NCBI GenBank assembly: GCA_947259725.1
Contig: CAMYNM010000006.1
Span: forward strand, 101,981-165,980
Direction: 5' to 3'
From: CALZIK01 sp945787635
GTDB lineage: Bacteria > Acidobacteriota > Thermoanaerobaculia > Multivoradales > JAHEKO01
Length of the DNA: 64,000 bases
Positions within the stretch are counted from its first letter, which is position 1. Each line of letters starts with the position of its first letter. This document shows positions 42,136 to 50,003 of this stretch, in pieces. Under the pieces are notes generated by a model, which was not told the DNA's origin, did no database searches, and was given only the letters and a program-made list of their open reading frames with translations. The position numbers were made by a program, and so were the translations under genes.

Positions 42136-42941
42136 GACGTCTCCTCTTGGGTTTCCGTGTCTTCCGCCGCTGAGTCCGTATCGGCGTTCTCAAACCAAGA
42201 CGCAACCTCCTCGAGGATGGTTCCAGCTGTGGCCCGAACGTCGGAGGTCACACGCTGCGCGTCGCGACGACCCTTCTCGACCGCCGCGTCGAAGCGCGCG
42301 GCGATCTCCTGCCGGGTCGTGGCCCCCAGCGCATCGAGGTTCTCGAGCGGCGGCGTCCTGGCGAGCTCAACGGCACGCTCGGGCATGGCCTGCAGCGGCG
42401 ACCCGGGCATGCTGAAGACGACGACCAGAAGCACGGTCGCAAGATAGGCGAGCTCGGTGGCAAAGCGCGGCCGCCGAATCCACTGCGGCCAGGTCGCGAC
42501 CCACCAGCGGCGGAGCCGCACCTCTGCGGGAAGCGTCCTGCGCAGGACGCCTTCCACCAGGCCGGTCCCGGGGCGGATGATCGCCAAACGCGGCAGCTCG
42601 GCGGCCAAACGCTCGAGCTCGGTAACCAGACCGGAGCACGACTCGCAATGCACGAGGTGCTCGGCCAGTAGAGTGCGCTCGACGCCGGCCGGCAACAGCC
42701 CGTCGACGAGCTCCGGCAGACGCTCCTCCGCCTGATGGCAAGGCGACCCACTGGTTCGGTCCAGAACCTCGCCGGCGATCGCGCTGCCACCCGTATCGGC
42801 TTCGGGCAGGCGAACCAGCGCGAGCAGATCGGCGCAGTCCGCACAGTCGGCGGCATGGCCTTCGAAACGTGCCGCTTCCCACCCCGCGAGATCGCCCTGG
42901 ACCAGCAGATCGAGGCCGGCTTCGAAGTCCTGGCAGTTCAT
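42132..42941 (-). CDS. Anti-sigma factor with two zinc-finger domains
   Basis: 269 residues. Two ZAS-type motifs occur: FEGHAADCADCADLL (His-x3-Cys-x2-Cys, residues about 27-36) and LLAEHLVHCESCSGLV (the same spacing, near residue 100), each preceded by its Cys (MNCQDF; SPCHQAEERL). One transmembrane helix (AYLATVLLVVVFSMPGSPL) leads to an exported helical tail. Such proteins hold their ECF sigma factor inactive until a signal arrives. It lies directly downstream of the sigma gene with a TGATG overlap. Two zinc fingers in one anti-sigma protein are unusual and may reflect duplication. Confidence 0.83.
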   Translation of the reverse strand: MNCQDFEAGLDLLVQGDLAGWEAARFEGHAADCADCADLLALVRLPEADTGGSAIAGEVLDRTSGSPCHQAEERLPELVDGLLPAGVERTLLAEHLVHCESCSGLVTELERLAAELPRLAIIRPGTGLVEGVLRRTLPAEVRLRRWWVATWPQWIRRPRFATELAYLATVLLVVVFSMPGSPLQAMPERAVELARTPPLENLDALGATTRQEIAARFDAAVEKGRRDAQRVTSDVRATAGTILEEVASWFENADTDSAAEDTETQEETS

Positions 42942-43543
42942 CAGAGCACCTCCTCCGACGGCTGGAGGCTGCGCACGGCTTTCGCCAGCTCGACACGAGC
43001 CCGGCTCCAGCGCGACTTGATCGTTCCCAGGGGCGCCGACATCATCTCGGCGATCTCGACCAGCTTCATCTCCTGGATATCCTTGAGCATCAGGATCTCC
43101 CGATTGGCCTCGCTGAGCGTGCCCAGAGCCCGGTAGACGAGTCGATCGCGAGCGCTGTCCAGGCAAGCCTCTTCGGGGGTGGGTAGCGCAACCCGGAGGT
43201 CCGGGGCGTCCTCCAGCGGCACCGAATGAGCCGGGGTCCGCACGTTGAGCCGGCGCAGCCGATCGATGCAGCAGTTGCGGGCAAGGCGCATCATCCAGGC
43301 CACGAACGGCTTGTCTTCGCGAACCGTGTGCAGCTTTTCGTACAGGCGCACGAAGATATCCTGAGCCACGTCCCGGGCCTCCTCGCGGTCGCGCAGGTAG
43401 TGAAGGGCGATTGCGTAGACCCTGCCCTCGAGGCGCCGCACCAGCGACTCCCAGGCCAGGTCGTCTCCCCGGCGGCAGCGAGCAATGAGCTCGCTGTAGT
43501 CGAAGTCGGGCCTCGGCGTTGCCGCCTTGCGCACCTCAGCCAT
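42941..43543 (-). CDS. ECF sigma factor
   Basis: A 200-residue sigma-70 family protein without region 3. Region 2 is ELIARCRRGDDLAWESLVRRLEGRVYAIALHYLRDREEARDVAQDIFVRLYEKL, with AWMMRLARNCCIDRLRR. Region 4 is ALGTLSEANREILMLKDIQEMKLVEIAEMMSAPLGTIKSRWSRARVELAKAV. It directs RNA polymerase to a stress regulon and is controlled by the adjacent zinc-finger anti-sigma factor. The regulon and its own promoter are unknown. Confidence 0.93.
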   Translation of the reverse strand: MAEVRKAATPRPDFDYSELIARCRRGDDLAWESLVRRLEGRVYAIALHYLRDREEARDVAQDIFVRLYEKLHTVREDKPFVAWMMRLARNCCIDRLRRLNVRTPAHSVPLEDAPDLRVALPTPEEACLDSARDRLVYRALGTLSEANREILMLKDIQEMKLVEIAEMMSAPLGTIKSRWSRARVELAKAVRSLQPSEEVL

Positions 43544-43591
43544 CTCCTATCAGGACGTACAGGGCATCAGAATGGTTCCCTCAAGCCGCGG

Positions 43592-43954
43592 TCACGCGCA
43601 GGAGACCAGAAAAGTCGCCCGGACGTTGGCCCCAGTCGCGACGATGGCGTTGACCGGGTTGACGCCGACCTCGCAGTTGTCCGCGACATCGGTCAGGCGC
43701 GCCGAGTAGCTGCCGGGCGCCACCGAGAAGACAACCCGGTCGTTGAGACCGATGGTCTGGATGACCGAAAGACCGGGTCCGGTGACCTGGAGACTGTAGG
43801 CGTTGGCGTCCTGGTTGGCGCCGGTGGTGATGGTATCGACGCTCAGGGTCCCGAAGGTGGACTCGACCGGCGAGGCACTCCCGCAGCCCCCCGCCGTCAG
43901 TAGAATCGCCAGAACCCATCCGCACTTGGTCCCGCCGATCGGATCGCGGTTCAT
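43592..43954 (-). CDS. Small lipoprotein with beta-sandwich-like body
   Basis: 120 residues. The N-terminus has a hydrophobic stretch and lipobox (VLAILLTAGGCGSAS). The remainder reads like a prealbumin or Ig-like sandwich (LSVDTITTGANQDANAYSLQVTG, VVFSVAPGSYSARLTDVADNCEV) with two late Cys that could pair. Similar short repeats occur in Gemmatimonadota and Acidobacteriota surface lipoproteins. It is coupled by ATGA to the upstream cytochrome-propeller gene. Confidence 0.68.
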   Translation of the reverse strand: MNRDPIGGTKCGWVLAILLTAGGCGSASPVESTFGTLSVDTITTGANQDANAYSLQVTGPGLSVIQTIGLNDRVVFSVAPGSYSARLTDVADNCEVGVNPVNAIVATGANVRATFLVSCA

Positions 43955-46704
43955 TGGCTGCCCTCCGGCCGAACGGGGGCCGCTTCGGTAAGCCGTCGGT
44001 TCGAGTGCTTCTTCCCGGCCAAACGGAAGTCCAGATCTCGACTCAGCGCGATTCGCCGACCGGTGCCCGGATGAAGAGCGGTGAAGGTCAGCTCCGCACC
44101 TGGTCTCGCCCGCTCGAGCAACGCGTCAAGATCGAGAGAGGGTGCCTCGTTCCGGTCCGGTGCGAAGGCGTCTGCCACCGGATCGTAGAGCCAGCCCAGC
44201 TCGGCGCCGCCCTCGGCCGTCTTGACCCCGAGCTCCACCGCGCCGGTTTCGGCCAGTGCTACCAGCTGGCGAATCAGCGGCTGCTTCTGCCCGGGAGCGC
44301 TCACCGTTGCCTGCCGGCCGACCGCGGCGTGGGTGTCGAGGCTTTCGGTTCCCGGGGCCTCGGTCAGGCGCTCTTCGAAGCCGGATCCGGAAAACGCCAG
44401 CATGAACGCGACCAGGTCCGCAACCTGCTGGTCGTCTTCGAGGTTGAAGACCTCGGCGCTCACGAAGCGTGCGAGCGAGTCGACTGTGCCGTCATGGAAG
44501 AAGCCGAAACCCGCCAGGCTTCGGCTCCTGGTTCCTTCCATACCGACCTTGTCGTACAGGTTGCGCAAGTGCGGGATCTTGAAGCCCAGCTGCTCGGATG
44601 CGTCCTGGCCGATGAGCGCCTGGTGGGTCTCGCCGTTGGGGCCAGGGGGAATCGGCACGAAGCTGATCAGGTCGCGACGCATGGGAGTCCCCTGGCCGGT
44701 GGGCAGAGCGTGGCAGGTCACGCAGCTTCTCAGGCTTCCCGCGAGCCGGCCGCTGCGATAGAGGTCCAGTCCTCGCTGGGCGTTGCCGCGCGGCAGCGAC
44801 TTGCCCTCGCGGCCGAAACGTCCGGTGCGCAGGTGGTTCTTGAGAGATACCGAGCGAGGCAGGGAGTTGTCGAGATTACGGAACGGATTGGGCGGGAATC
44901 GCACGGTGGCAAGAAACTTCTCGAGCTTTTTCATCTTCGACCGCGAGAGCTTGCGGTCGTCGCCGAGCAGACCGCGAAACGCTTCGGCGAACTCCTCGAG
45001 CCCGTCCCGATCGCCGCGCCAGTGATGCGGCTCCTTGCCGATAATGTCCTGGAGCGTCTGGGTGGTCATCGGCCCTTTCATCGGATGCCAGCCCGGCGGA
45101 AAGACGTCGCCGGGGATCAGCGACCTGTTCTGATCCTCGTTCGACTTCATCGAACCGCTCGGATCCCCGAGGTCCCAGGCCAGCCGATCCGTGCGCGCGT
45201 CAGCGTGACACGAGGCGCATGAGACATGCCCCAACCCGGAGGTCTTGTGGGTGTCGTAGAGGTGCGGCCGACCTTTCCGGATCGCTCGCGGCGTGGGATC
45301 GAAAAACCGGGCCTTCGAGATCTGCGTGCCGGCGCCGATGTCAACGACCGATACGCTGGCCGCGAAGCGATTGAGAACGTAAAGGCGGCCAATCTGCTCG
45401 TCCAGGGCGAGACCCGCGGCTCCTGCACCGACCTCGATCGGATTGCCGACGCGAGCGCCGGTGGTGTCGATCACCACCACGTTGTTCGAGCCCATGCCAG
45501 CGACCCAGGCTCGGGTGCCGGCAGCGTTCCAGACGATTGCTCGAGGATCGCCGATCGACCGGTTGCGTACCGATTGCGAAACGCGCGGCCGGTCGTAGGT
45601 CAGATGTGGATTCAGGTCGACCACGGAAGGATTGGCGCCACTCGAATCGACCAGGCCCAGGTTGACGCGCAGGAATCGGCCGTTCAGAACCGGCTCGAAC
45701 CGGACCTCGTTGATGGCGTCGGTGCCGACCACCGTCACCTGCCCGCTGGCCGGGTTGACCGCGACCGCCATGACCAGGTTCATCAGGCCTTCGAGATAAC
45801 CGACCCCGAGGGTGCGCGTGTCGAGGGTCGCCAAGTCACGGTCCACGACATCCCAGCCCGGCACGCGCTTGGACTTTGCCGCCTGCGGCCCACTCACGAA
45901 ATCGGTCCAGTCGCCGCCGTTGTCGTCCAGCCATCGGCCGGTGGCGTTCCTCTTGACGATCAATGCGACGGGTGGCGGCGGCGGGAGATCGGACGCGATC
46001 GGCGGGTCGAACGACGACCCTCGGTTGGGAGGCGGATTTTGCCCACCGTGGGGCCCCGACGGATCACTGACGACGTTGCGAGGAACGGTTGGGCGCGCGT
46101 CCTCTTGCTCGACGTCGAAGCCCCCTGGGAGCACCGTCGAGCGATTGCCGGATTCGAAGATCGCGACGTAAACCGTCCGACCATCGGGCGAGACCGCCAT
46201 CGCGCGCGGATCTTCGGCTTCGAGCTTGACCCGGGCCGGCTTTGCCCCGAGGTCGCCCGGATCGAACACCAGCACGGTGTTGGCCTGCGAGCAGGACACG
46301 AAGGCACGCTCGGGAACACCGGCAAACACCACGTCGGCGGGCTCGTCGTCGGTGTCGAGGCTCGCGCGCACCCGCATCGCGGGAACGTCGATGACCGAAA
46401 CGCTGTCCGAGACATGGTTGGCGACCCAAACCTCGGCATTGTCGCGAAATCGCACCGAGACCGGGTCGATCCCGACCGGAACCGAGCCGATCTCGCGAGG
46501 ATTGCCGTCGGCCACGTCGAAGAAGACCACCCGACCGGCCGGCAGATTCACGGCGGCCAGGGTGGCGCCGTCGGGACTCAGAGCCAGGGGATGAACGCTC
46601 GGGGTCTCGAAATTGACGAACTGGCTCGGGGCCGCGAGCGCCGCCGGGACGGCGCAGAGCCAGCCGACCAAGAGATAGCCGAATCTGTTTCTCGAGCAAC
46701 CCAT
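43951..46704 (-). CDS. Exported beta-propeller/di-heme cytochrome c protein (MauG-like)
   Basis: 917 residues with a signal peptide (LLVGWLCAVPAALA). Residues 25-480 are YncE/lactonase-like propeller blades (VHPLALSPDGATLAAVNLPAGRVVFFDV; AVSPDGRTVYVAIF; AAGLALDEQIGRLYVLN). Then two class I heme sites follow: VSCASCHADAR near residue 497 and SCVTCHALPTGQG near 663, in the MauG/cytochrome c peroxidase arrangement (LSRSKMKKLEKFLATV; FFHDGTVDSLARFV). It is probably a periplasmic redox enzyme that could oxidise a partner, or handle peroxide or methanol-like compounds. No clear methionine-ligand analysis is possible here. Confidence 0.82.
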   Translation of the reverse strand: MGCSRNRFGYLLVGWLCAVPAALAAPSQFVNFETPSVHPLALSPDGATLAAVNLPAGRVVFFDVADGNPREIGSVPVGIDPVSVRFRDNAEVWVANHVSDSVSVIDVPAMRVRASLDTDDEPADVVFAGVPERAFVSCSQANTVLVFDPGDLGAKPARVKLEAEDPRAMAVSPDGRTVYVAIFESGNRSTVLPGGFDVEQEDARPTVPRNVVSDPSGPHGGQNPPPNRGSSFDPPIASDLPPPPPVALIVKRNATGRWLDDNGGDWTDFVSGPQAAKSKRVPGWDVVDRDLATLDTRTLGVGYLEGLMNLVMAVAVNPASGQVTVVGTDAINEVRFEPVLNGRFLRVNLGLVDSSGANPSVVDLNPHLTYDRPRVSQSVRNRSIGDPRAIVWNAAGTRAWVAGMGSNNVVVIDTTGARVGNPIEVGAGAAGLALDEQIGRLYVLNRFAASVSVVDIGAGTQISKARFFDPTPRAIRKGRPHLYDTHKTSGLGHVSCASCHADARTDRLAWDLGDPSGSMKSNEDQNRSLIPGDVFPPGWHPMKGPMTTQTLQDIIGKEPHHWRGDRDGLEEFAEAFRGLLGDDRKLSRSKMKKLEKFLATVRFPPNPFRNLDNSLPRSVSLKNHLRTGRFGREGKSLPRGNAQRGLDLYRSGRLAGSLRSCVTCHALPTGQGTPMRRDLISFVPIPPGPNGETHQALIGQDASEQLGFKIPHLRNLYDKVGMEGTRSRSLAGFGFFHDGTVDSLARFVSAEVFNLEDDQQVADLVAFMLAFSGSGFEERLTEAPGTESLDTHAAVGRQATVSAPGQKQPLIRQLVALAETGAVELGVKTAEGGAELGWLYDPVADAFAPDRNEAPSLDLDALLERARPGAELTFTALHPGTGRRIALSRDLDFRLAGKKHSNRRLTEAAPVRPEGSQ

Positions 46705-46787
46705 CTCGCCGGACCTACCCGAGTCTAACCTCGAGGGTGCCCCGGTAGAGACGCGTGACACATTGGGTATCGAGTATTCTCCGGACC

Positions 46788-47486
46788 ATGCGAATCCTCG
46801 CCGGCACCAGCGGCTTCAGCTACAAGGAATGGAAGGGCGAGTTTTATCCCGAGAAGCTCAAGAACGCCGACATGCTCGAATACTACGCTTCGAAGCTGCC
46901 GGCGGTCGAGATCAACAACACCTTCTACCGTATGCCCAAGGCCGAGGTGATCGAGAGCTGGGCCGAGAAGGTCCCCGAGGGATTCCGCTTCGTTCTCAAG
47001 GCCTCTCGGCGCATCACCCACTTCAAACGTCTCAAGGGTACCGAGGAAGAGACGGCCTACGTGGTCGAGACCGCCCGGGTTCTGGGTTCTCGGCTCGGCG
47101 CACTGCTATTTCAGCTACCTCCGAACTTCAAGAAGGACCTCGAACGGCTCGAGGTCTTCTTGAAGATCCTGCCGAGAGACGTTCGAGCGGCTCTCGAGTT
47201 TCGCCACGACAGCTGGTTCGACGCCGAGGTCTTCGAGGTCCTCCGCGCGCACAACCGGGCTCTGTGCCTCGCCGATACCGACGAGAAATCCCCGGAGATC
47301 GTGGCGACCGCGGACTGGGGCTATCTCCGGCTGCGCCGGGCCGACTACTCCGCCAAGGCCCTGCGAGCCTGGCTCGAGACCATCGGCGAGCAGGGCTGGA
47401 GCGAGTGCTTCGTGTTCTTCAAGCACGAAGACGAGGCGGGCGGCCCGCGCATGGCCGAGAGTCTGCTCGCCCTGACTTCGACGTGA
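46788..47486 (+). CDS. DUF72 family protein
   Basis: 232 residues, TIM-barrel family DUF72 (COG1801, YecE): RILAGTSGFSYKEWKGEFYPEKLKNADMLEYYASKLPAVEINNTFYRMP at the N-terminus, GFRFVLKASRRITHFKRL, ALLFQLPPNFKKD, AALEFRHDSWFD, and YLRLRRADYS. Function not established. It starts 84 bases from the divergent cytochrome gene. Confidence 0.92.
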   Translation: MRILAGTSGFSYKEWKGEFYPEKLKNADMLEYYASKLPAVEINNTFYRMPKAEVIESWAEKVPEGFRFVLKASRRITHFKRLKGTEEETAYVVETARVLGSRLGALLFQLPPNFKKDLERLEVFLKILPRDVRAALEFRHDSWFDAEVFEVLRAHNRALCLADTDEKSPEIVATADWGYLRLRRADYSAKALRAWLETIGEQGWSECFVFFKHEDEAGGPRMAESLLALTST

Positions 47487-47504
47487 GTCCGGCCCGCGCT
47501 TTTT

Positions 47505-48223
47505 CTAAGCGGGCCGGCGCAGCAAGTGATAGAGGTTGAGGCGGCCCGACTCACCGTCCGCAAGGAAGCTCTCGACCTTTCGCAAACCGACCGAGCCGAC
47601 CAGCTCTGCGGCCTCGGCAGGCCCGGCGTGATGGCAGTAGCGCACGGCGCCGGCGTCGCCCCAGCCGAGGAGATGATCGCCGGGCTCGAGGTCGCCGGTA
47701 TCCAGACCCGCGCAAGCGGGTTGGGTGTCCCAGGACTCAAACCGGCTTCGAAAGCGCTGCAGCTCGCCGAACTGCCAGAACGAAAGCCCCAGAAGCCCAC
47801 CCGGCCGAAGTCGCCTGGCGGCGCTCGAAGCAGACCGAAAGCGAGAATCAGGTCGAAGCGGGCGTGCAAGGCGAGCTCGGCCAGCGGCTCCCGCAGCAGG
47901 TCCGCTGCCGCCAAGTGCGCCCGAGCGGTCAGCGAACCCTCCAGCGTGCGCCTGGCCTCGCCAACCAGGGGAACCGAACGATCGAGGCCGAGGTACGAGA
48001 TCTCGGTGCCGAAAGCCCTGACCAGCTCGGGCAGCAGGCGGCCGTTGCCGCAACCGAGATCTAAAATCGATACTCTCGGCGAGCGGAGGCTCGAATCGGC
48101 CAGCCCGAAGAGCTTCCGCCAGCCGGTCCAGGGTCGCTTGCGAGTACGACTGAACTCCGAGGCGCGTTCGCGATAGAAATCCCGGTTGATCCGATCAAGA
48201 ACCTCTACGGTAGACGCCTTCAT
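47505..48223 (-). pseudogene. Frameshifted Trm9-like tRNA wobble-uridine methyltransferase
   Basis: Two reading frames together make one class I SAM methyltransferase. From ATG 48223 the first frame gives DRINRDFYRERASEFSRTRKRPWTGW and SILDLGCGNGRLLPELV (SAM motif I), up to FDLILAFGL near 47840. The expected continuation, AARRLRPGGLLGLSFWQF...CHHAGPAEAAELVGSVGL and ADGESGRLNLYHLLRR, is in the next frame and ends at 47505. About 15-20 residues of the normal helix between them also seem missing. The FYRERASEFSRTR..PW and NLYHLL motifs are those of Trm9/ALKBH8-type methyltransferases. Either a true decayed gene or an assembly error. Confidence 0.7.
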
Positions 48224-48228
48224 CAATC

Positions 48229-49998
48229 ATGCCGACCTTCCGACCGTTCGAGCCCGAAAGCCACGAGCGCGAGCTTATCTCCATTCTCGGAGAGCTCGCG
48301 GAGCTCGAGACCTTCGGAGCGCTGGAGCTCCAGAGGGTTCTACGCCGGTATCCCAAGAACGGGCGGGGCCTGTTCTCGAAGAGCGAGCTGGTCCGAGGCT
48401 TCCGACGATTCCGCAACCGGCTGGGTCCTTCCTTGGATGGCGATGCCCTCCTCGAGCGCCTGCGCATGAAGCCGGTGCGAACCATGAGCGGCGTCGCACC
48501 GGTCACCATCTTGACCAAGCCCTTCCCGTGCCCGGGGCGTTGCATCTTCTGCCCGAGCGACGTTCGCATGCCGAAGAGCTATCTCTCGGACGAGCCCGGT
48601 GCCCAGCGCGCCGCACAGCATCAGTTCGATCCGTATCTTCAGACTCTCTCGCGGCTCCACGCCTACCACAACAACGGCCATCGAACCGACAAGGTCGAGT
48701 TGATCATCCTGGGAGGCACCTGGTCCTCATATCCGGAGGCCTACCAGATCTGGTTCGTCAAGCGCTGCTTCGACGCGATGAACGACTTTTCCGGCGAGAG
48801 CGCCGCGCCACTGGCTCCGACCGAACCGGTGATCGACTTTCGCCTCTTGGAGGAGCGCATCGACGGGCAGTCGATCGATCGCAGCTACAACCAGGTCGTC
48901 TCGGACTTCGCCGAGGGCGCGGTGATCGACCACGAGACCGCAACCTGGAGCAAGCTCGAAGAGCTTCAACGGGTCAACGAGGGAGTCCGGACGCGGTGCG
49001 TCGGACTGGTCGTCGAAACCCGACCCGATCACCTGACGCTCGACGAAGCCCTGCGCATGCGCCGGCTCGGGGCCACCAAGGTCCAGATCGGCTATCAGAG
49101 CCTCTCGGACCGGGTTCTCGCTCTCAACAAGCGGGGACACGACGTCGCGGCTACGCGCGAGGCGATGAGAGTTCTGCGCAGGGTCGGCTTCAAGATTCAC
49201 GCCCACTGGATGCCCAATCTCTACGGCTCCGACCCGGCCGCCGACCTGCTCGACTACGAGCGCATCTTCGAGGATCAGGACCTGCGTCCCGACGAGCTCA
49301 AGATCTACCCGTGCAGCTTGATCGAGAGCGCCGAGCTGATGGCCTTCTACAAGCGCGGCGAATGGCGCCCTTACGAGCACGACGAGCTGCTCCGAGTGCT
49401 CACCCGGTGCATGCATCGCACACCCCGGTACTGCCGCTTGACCCGGGTGATCCGAGACATCCCGGGCACCGACATCGTCGACGGCAACCGCGTCACCAAC
49501 TTCCGGGAGCTGGCCGAGCGAGAACTGCAACAACTGGGCATGGCCAGCGCCGAGATCCGCGCGAGGGAGATTCGAGATCTGGAGATCGTAAGCTCCGACC
49601 TTAGCCTCGAGACGACCGAATACGACACCGCTATCGGCCGCGAGCAGTTTCTCGAGTTCGTGACTGCCGAAGACCGGATCGCGGGCTTTTTGCGGCTGAG
49701 CTTGCCGGCCGAACCGGTCCCGATACCGGAGATTCGCGACTCCGCGATGATCCGGGAGGTCCACGTCTACGGCGGGCTGGTCGGCCTCGGCAGGCGCCGG
49801 CAGGGACTCCCCCAGCATCTCGGCCTCGGACGACGACTGGTCGCGGAAGCCGAGCGCCGCGCGGCCGCGGCCGGCTATCCGAACCTGGCGGTTATCTCGT
49901 CGGTCGGCACGCGTGAGTACTACCGGCGACTCGGCTTCCAGGACGGGTCGCTCTATCAGACCAAGCCGCTCGCCGCCGCGCTCAGATCGGAGGGTTAG
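48229..49998 (+). CDS. elp3: Elp3-like radical SAM / GNAT tRNA wobble-uridine modification enzyme
   Basis: 589 residues. A radical-SAM core holds the cluster cysteines C101, C105, C108 in FPCPGRCIFCPSDVRMPKSYL. It is followed by HAYHNNGHRTDKVELIILGGTWSSYP, GLVVETRPDHLTLDEALRMRRLGATKVQIGYQS and HWMPNLYGSDPAADLLDYERIF, all diagnostic of Elp3. The C-terminal acetyltransferase part has QHLGLGRRLVAEAERRAAAAGYPNLAVISSVGTREYYRRLGF. Elp3 adds a carboxymethyl group from acetyl-CoA to U34 of tRNAs. The start codon lies five bases from that of the divergent Trm9-like gene. Elp3 and Trm9 act in sequence in eukaryotes, so the pairing is meaningful. Confidence 0.93.
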   Translation: MPTFRPFEPESHERELISILGELAELETFGALELQRVLRRYPKNGRGLFSKSELVRGFRRFRNRLGPSLDGDALLERLRMKPVRTMSGVAPVTILTKPFPCPGRCIFCPSDVRMPKSYLSDEPGAQRAAQHQFDPYLQTLSRLHAYHNNGHRTDKVELIILGGTWSSYPEAYQIWFVKRCFDAMNDFSGESAAPLAPTEPVIDFRLLEERIDGQSIDRSYNQVVSDFAEGAVIDHETATWSKLEELQRVNEGVRTRCVGLVVETRPDHLTLDEALRMRRLGATKVQIGYQSLSDRVLALNKRGHDVAATREAMRVLRRVGFKIHAHWMPNLYGSDPAADLLDYERIFEDQDLRPDELKIYPCSLIESAELMAFYKRGEWRPYEHDELLRVLTRCMHRTPRYCRLTRVIRDIPGTDIVDGNRVTNFRELAERELQQLGMASAEIRAREIRDLEIVSSDLSLETTEYDTAIGREQFLEFVTAEDRIAGFLRLSLPAEPVPIPEIRDSAMIREVHVYGGLVGLGRRRQGLPQHLGLGRRLVAEAERRAAAAGYPNLAVISSVGTREYYRRLGFQDGSLYQTKPLAAALRSEG

Positions 49999-50003
49999 CT
50001 CAC

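Noticed and set aside
47815..47850. Programmed frameshift in the methyltransferase
   Set aside because: Conserved residues appear to be missing at the junction as well, which slippage would not explain.
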